From positions 372,001 through 436,000 of the forward strand of contig NZ_LMFO01000029.1 in NCBI RefSeq assembly GCF_001426865.1: a stretch of 64,000 nucleotides of DNA, in the 5' to 3' direction. Under the pieces are notes generated by a model. The model had not been told where the DNA came from. It did not search any database and saw nothing but the letters and a program-made list of their open reading frames with translations. This document shows positions 62,090-64,000 of this stretch, piece after piece. Both the position numbers and the translations under genes were made by a program. Numbering within the stretch: the stretch's first letter is position 1; the number at the start of each line of letters is the position of its first letter. This stretch comes from Paenibacillus sp. Root52. Its GTDB lineage: Bacteria > Bacillota > Bacilli > Paenibacillales > Paenibacillaceae.

Positions 62090-62659
62090 ATGTTTTCGTT
62101 TAGGAGAAAGCGAACCATATCATTAGAAGATCAAATCGATAAGTTATCTGTATTAGGTATTAGCTTGAATCCAGCAATCAATATAAGCGACTTGTTAGAG
62201 GCGCACTCTCGAACTGAATTTGAAGAAGATCCATTTCAATTATTACTTATCTGTCTGGGTGGTGAAATACATAAGAATGAAAAATGGTATGAAGCTTCTG
62301 AACATGTCTGGTATTTTGATACGGAGTGTATTGAGGATCAGGGGGATTATGTATGGATAATTGAAAAATTAAAAAAAATGACGAAAGTAGATATTCGCAA
62401 TGTAAAAGATACAATACGTCCAGATGTAGAGGAAGCCATGGTTTCATTTGAGTACAATAACCAACAGATTGAATGGAAACTTAACTTCGAGGATGATTGG
62501 CTTGACCTTGAGATATTTCATCGTTTCAATCAGCTTACCAATGAAGAACGAGATAAGAGAATTGCCGTAATGAGTTTAGACCAGAGTTGTTTAATTGCTT
62601 ATCTGACGCGGGCAGAACGTAAGGTATTGAATAAGTTGCTAAAATATAAATTCCAATGA
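62090..62659 (+). CDS. Hypothetical protein
   Basis: 189 residues, not recognised. Acidic, with SEHVWYFDTECIEDQGDYVW and IEWKLNFEDDWLDLEIFHRF. Similar proteins of unknown function are common in Bacilli. GAGGGAG before ATG 62090. Confidence 0.68.
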   Translation: MFSFRRKRTISLEDQIDKLSVLGISLNPAINISDLLEAHSRTEFEEDPFQLLLICLGGEIHKNEKWYEASEHVWYFDTECIEDQGDYVWIIEKLKKMTKVDIRNVKDTIRPDVEEAMVSFEYNNQQIEWKLNFEDDWLDLEIFHRFNQLTNEERDKRIAVMSLDQSCLIAYLTRAERKVLNKLLKYKFQ

Positions 62660-62687
62660 AGTGTGTTGGTCAGAAAGTAGGTGAAGT

Positions 62688-63488
62688 ATGTACGAACTTC
62701 GTAAAGAACAATTCACCCTCGTTTTACCCTGGCTGGAGGATATTCGAAACAAAGCAGTGTATGCGTTCTCGGTTATTGAACTGATCCAAGAGGGCAGGGT
62801 GTTTGTGAATCATCTAGACAATCCGACAGCTTGTTTTATAACAAGTTCAGGTGGCTTTTATTGTTTGGCTGGTAGAGAAGATGATGCCCTTTTCAATCAA
62901 GCAGTTATTTGTTATATGAACAATTCCGTGCATCACAACGGATTTTTTGCATTAGGTGTGTTTACGGATGCTTGGGAATTTGAAATAAGCAAATATACAA
63001 TACATCATTCGATTCGAATTTCACGATCTTACTTCAGTTTTAATCGGGATAAATTTCTTCATACATATCCAGATACAGATATGCCACTTAATAAAGACTA
63101 CGACTATATTCCTCTGAATGAACAGATTTCAAAAGAATACAGGGAGCACTTCTATCCATATTACAAGCTAGCCTGGAGTTCCAATGCCCAATTCTGTGAT
63201 TTTGGAGTAGGACATTTTCTTAAATATAAACAAGACCTAGTCAGTGTGTGCACATCTCCATACATTGGAGGGGGATTTGCTGAGATTGATATCATTACAA
63301 TAGAAAGCTTCAAGAGAAGAGGTCTTGCAACTTGGATGGGTACTCAGTTTATTAAAGAATGTCTTCACAAACAATTGACACCTAACTGGTGCTGTCATTC
63401 AGATAATGTGGAATCTAATCATCTAGCTGCTAAACTATGCTTTGAGAAAATCGATGAGAGACCGATGTATTGGTACCATAACGAGTAA
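62688..63488 (+). CDS. GNAT acetyltransferase (GNAT_acetyltran type)
   Basis: 266 residues. The N-terminal part is a separate domain, the C-terminal part a GNAT with FAEIDIITIESFKRRGLATW and SNHLAAKLCFEKIDERPMYW. Matches the Bacillus two-domain GNAT_acetyltran group. Confidence 0.83.
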   Translation: MYELRKEQFTLVLPWLEDIRNKAVYAFSVIELIQEGRVFVNHLDNPTACFITSSGGFYCLAGREDDALFNQAVICYMNNSVHHNGFFALGVFTDAWEFEISKYTIHHSIRISRSYFSFNRDKFLHTYPDTDMPLNKDYDYIPLNEQISKEYREHFYPYYKLAWSSNAQFCDFGVGHFLKYKQDLVSVCTSPYIGGGFAEIDIITIESFKRRGLATWMGTQFIKECLHKQLTPNWCCHSDNVESNHLAAKLCFEKIDERPMYWYHNE

Positions 63489-63551
63489 GTTAGTTACTAA
63501 GGTTCCGTAACGTTATCCAGAATTGATCTTTTTACGAAGAGAGGTGACTCC

Positions 63552-64000
63552 ATGAATATAAACAAAAGGATGCTTATTCTCGTTCTATTTTTACCATTAA
63601 TTGGATGTAGTACCTCGAAAAAAATTGAGAACGATCTCATGGTTGAACAATATGTCCTTGATCGAGGGTATACGATTGTTCATAATGAGGGCATTGTTCA
63701 TGAATACACGTTACATAAGAAACAACTGGTGGAGATGCCTTATGTACAATATTGGAGCGTTCAGGATGTAGATCCCTTAATGTATGTTGGTGAGAAGATT
63801 AGCACAAGTAAGTTCATAGTGTCGGGTCATCCGCTAGATGAGAATAGTGATTATGATAATCCACAAACAACTGTTTATGTTATGAGTTCAGCCACGGGGA
63901 TCATTGGTGGGTACAGCTATCTGACGCACAGTGAGATGAACGACGGATGGGTATACACGATAGATGGCCAAACGCTTGAGCAGCACACGGGAACATTTTA
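63552..64000 (+). CDS. Lipoprotein, runs off the window
   Basis: At least 149 residues; open to the last base. Basic start MNINKRM, hydrophobic core and lipobox LIGC, then a beta-rich extracellular domain. GAGAGGTGA before ATG 63552. Not recognised. Confidence 0.75.
   Translation, partial: MNINKRMLILVLFLPLIGCSTSKKIENDLMVEQYVLDRGYTIVHNEGIVHEYTLHKKQLVEMPYVQYWSVQDVDPLMYVGEKISTSKFIVSGHPLDENSDYDNPQTTVYVMSSATGIIGGYSYLTHSEMNDGWVYTIDGQTLEQHTGTF

Noticed and set aside
1-64000. Integron integrase or other site-specific recombinase
   Set aside because: None of the credible proteins shows tyrosine-recombinase (R..HxxR..Y), serine-recombinase or DDE motifs, so the array's recombinase is not in this window.

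Overview
The window looks like chromosome of a Gram-positive Bacillota, most likely Paenibacillus or a close relative. The support is strong AGGAGG-type ribosome binding sites with frequent TTG/GTG starts, YflT-type general stress and YteA-type DksA-like proteins, a DivIVA-like protein, an HrpB helicase, paired Gfo/Idh/MocA dehydrogenases with a TIM-barrel isomerase, a candidate CcpA (cre) site and a homolog of the Bacillus replication terminator protein RTP. No rRNA, tRNA or CRISPR was seen.

Left flank (1-20.2 kb) is ordinary chromosome: the end of a kinase/VWA/PP2C triad (1-3360), an SDR dehydrogenase, hrpB, a stress protein behind a sigma-B-like promoter, a DUF202 membrane protein, an acyltransferase, the RTP-like gene with a Gfo/Idh partner, an MFS exporter and an ArsR-type regulator sharing an upstream motif, yteA, a DivIVA-like gene, a 204-bp interspersed repeat, an Rrf2 regulator, a phosphoesterase, and a three-gene sugar-catabolic operon behind a cre-like site.

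The unusual part is 20254-30463: fourteen full copies of a 90-146 bp repeat with single small genes (or no gene) between them, all on the + strand. Each copy opens with TAAC, closes with GTTA and can fold into a cloverleaf with covarying arms. The bases after each GTTA are complementary to the bases before the TAAC of the next copy in most intervals, as expected for integron attC sites flanking gene cassettes (R'' and R' boxes). No integrase is visible, so as seen it is an orphan cassette array (CALIN-like) in a Gram-positive chromosome. It carries DUF3024, DUF1643, DUF6933, DUF6210, a retropepsin-like protease, DinB, GNAT and NTF2-like proteins, two apparently gene-free cassettes, and one GC-rich intruder (an alditol-oxidase-like gene plus a MerR remnant). 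Several cassettes are frameshifted or have lost their site.

From 30.5 kb to the right end the same kind of content continues without intact repeats. About 50 genes lie almost all on the + strand: GNAT acetyltransferases, Nudix hydrolases, aminoglycoside-phosphotransferase-like kinases, small P-loop kinases, methyltransferases, DinB/DUF proteins, lipoproteins and an Imm1-like orphan immunity protein. Each has its own ribosome binding site and there is little operon logic. Truncated or degenerate repeat remnants at 31030, 32777 and 33619 suggest that at least the near part is a decayed extension of the cassette array; extending this to 64 kb is speculation.
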